From Acidimicrobiaceae bacterium (GTDB taxonomy: Bacteria > Actinomycetota > Acidimicrobiia > Acidimicrobiales > Aldehydirespiratoraceae), in assembly GCA_009840695.1 (NCBI GenBank), contig VXNG01000164.1, positions 1 to 6,336 on the forward strand: 6,336 bases of DNA. Direction: 5' to 3'. The notes under the pieces are model-generated. The model saw only the letters and a program-made list of their open reading frames with translations. It was not told where the DNA came from and did no database searches. This document shows positions 6,333-6,336 of the stretch, in pieces; positions within the stretch are counted from its first letter, which is position 1, and each line of letters opens with the position of its first letter. The position numbers and the translations under genes are program-made.

Positions 6333-6336
6333 TAGT

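Noticed and set aside
6213..6335. Readthrough of the truB TAG giving a 40-residue Trp/Arg/Leu-rich peptide (WWRLPLLLSRRWWW)
   Set aside because: The sequence looks like a membrane-active peptide, but it is the off-frame reading of the Ala/Val repeat. The -1 frame matches the end of TruB far better.

Overview
The window carries one compact translation and transcription operon, all on the + strand, in the order rimP, nusA, ylxR (rnpM), infB, rbfA, truB. This is the widely conserved bacterial nusA-infB operon. The DNA is very GC-rich. An YlxR gene lies between nusA and infB, NusA has no repeated AR domains at its C-terminus, and IF2 has a long Pro/Ala then Gly/Arg/Pro linker. Together these point to a high-GC actinobacterium. 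The IF2 N-terminus ([14 protein letters not shown]) resembles what I recall of Acidimicrobiia; that narrower placement is recollection, not a search result.

Layout. Positions 1-103 are a leader without a convincing gene; it holds a strong stem-loop (15-52). rimP (104-577) follows. A 61-bp gap then holds a possible six-codon leader ORF (622-642) whose stop overlaps the nusA start. nusA (639-1865) runs into ylxR, which appears to use a CTG start (1862) overlapping the nusA stop. infB (2159-4954) begins with TTG after a 12-nt gap. rbfA (4951) and truB (5346) start inside the stop codons of the genes before them. Every junction after nusA overlaps or is at most 12 nt, so translation is probably coupled. 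From 6183 to the end, a degenerate tandem repeat starts inside the last codons of truB and continues past its stop.

How the genes work together. RimP and RbfA mature the 30S subunit, TruB makes pseudouridine 55 in tRNA, IF2 brings initiator fMet-tRNA to the 30S subunit, NusA couples RNA polymerase to elongation, termination and antitermination, and YlxR/RnpM is an RNA-binding protein linked to RNase P. The operon joins transcription elongation to ribosome assembly and translation initiation.

I found no wholly new system; the gene content is that of a housekeeping operon. The items most worth checking are: the truB-derived repeat, whose reading frame is broken by one apparent base loss and restored by one apparent base gain; the CTG start of ylxR; the mini-ORF before nusA; a possible internal start in infB at the end of its linker; and the rimP leader hairpin.
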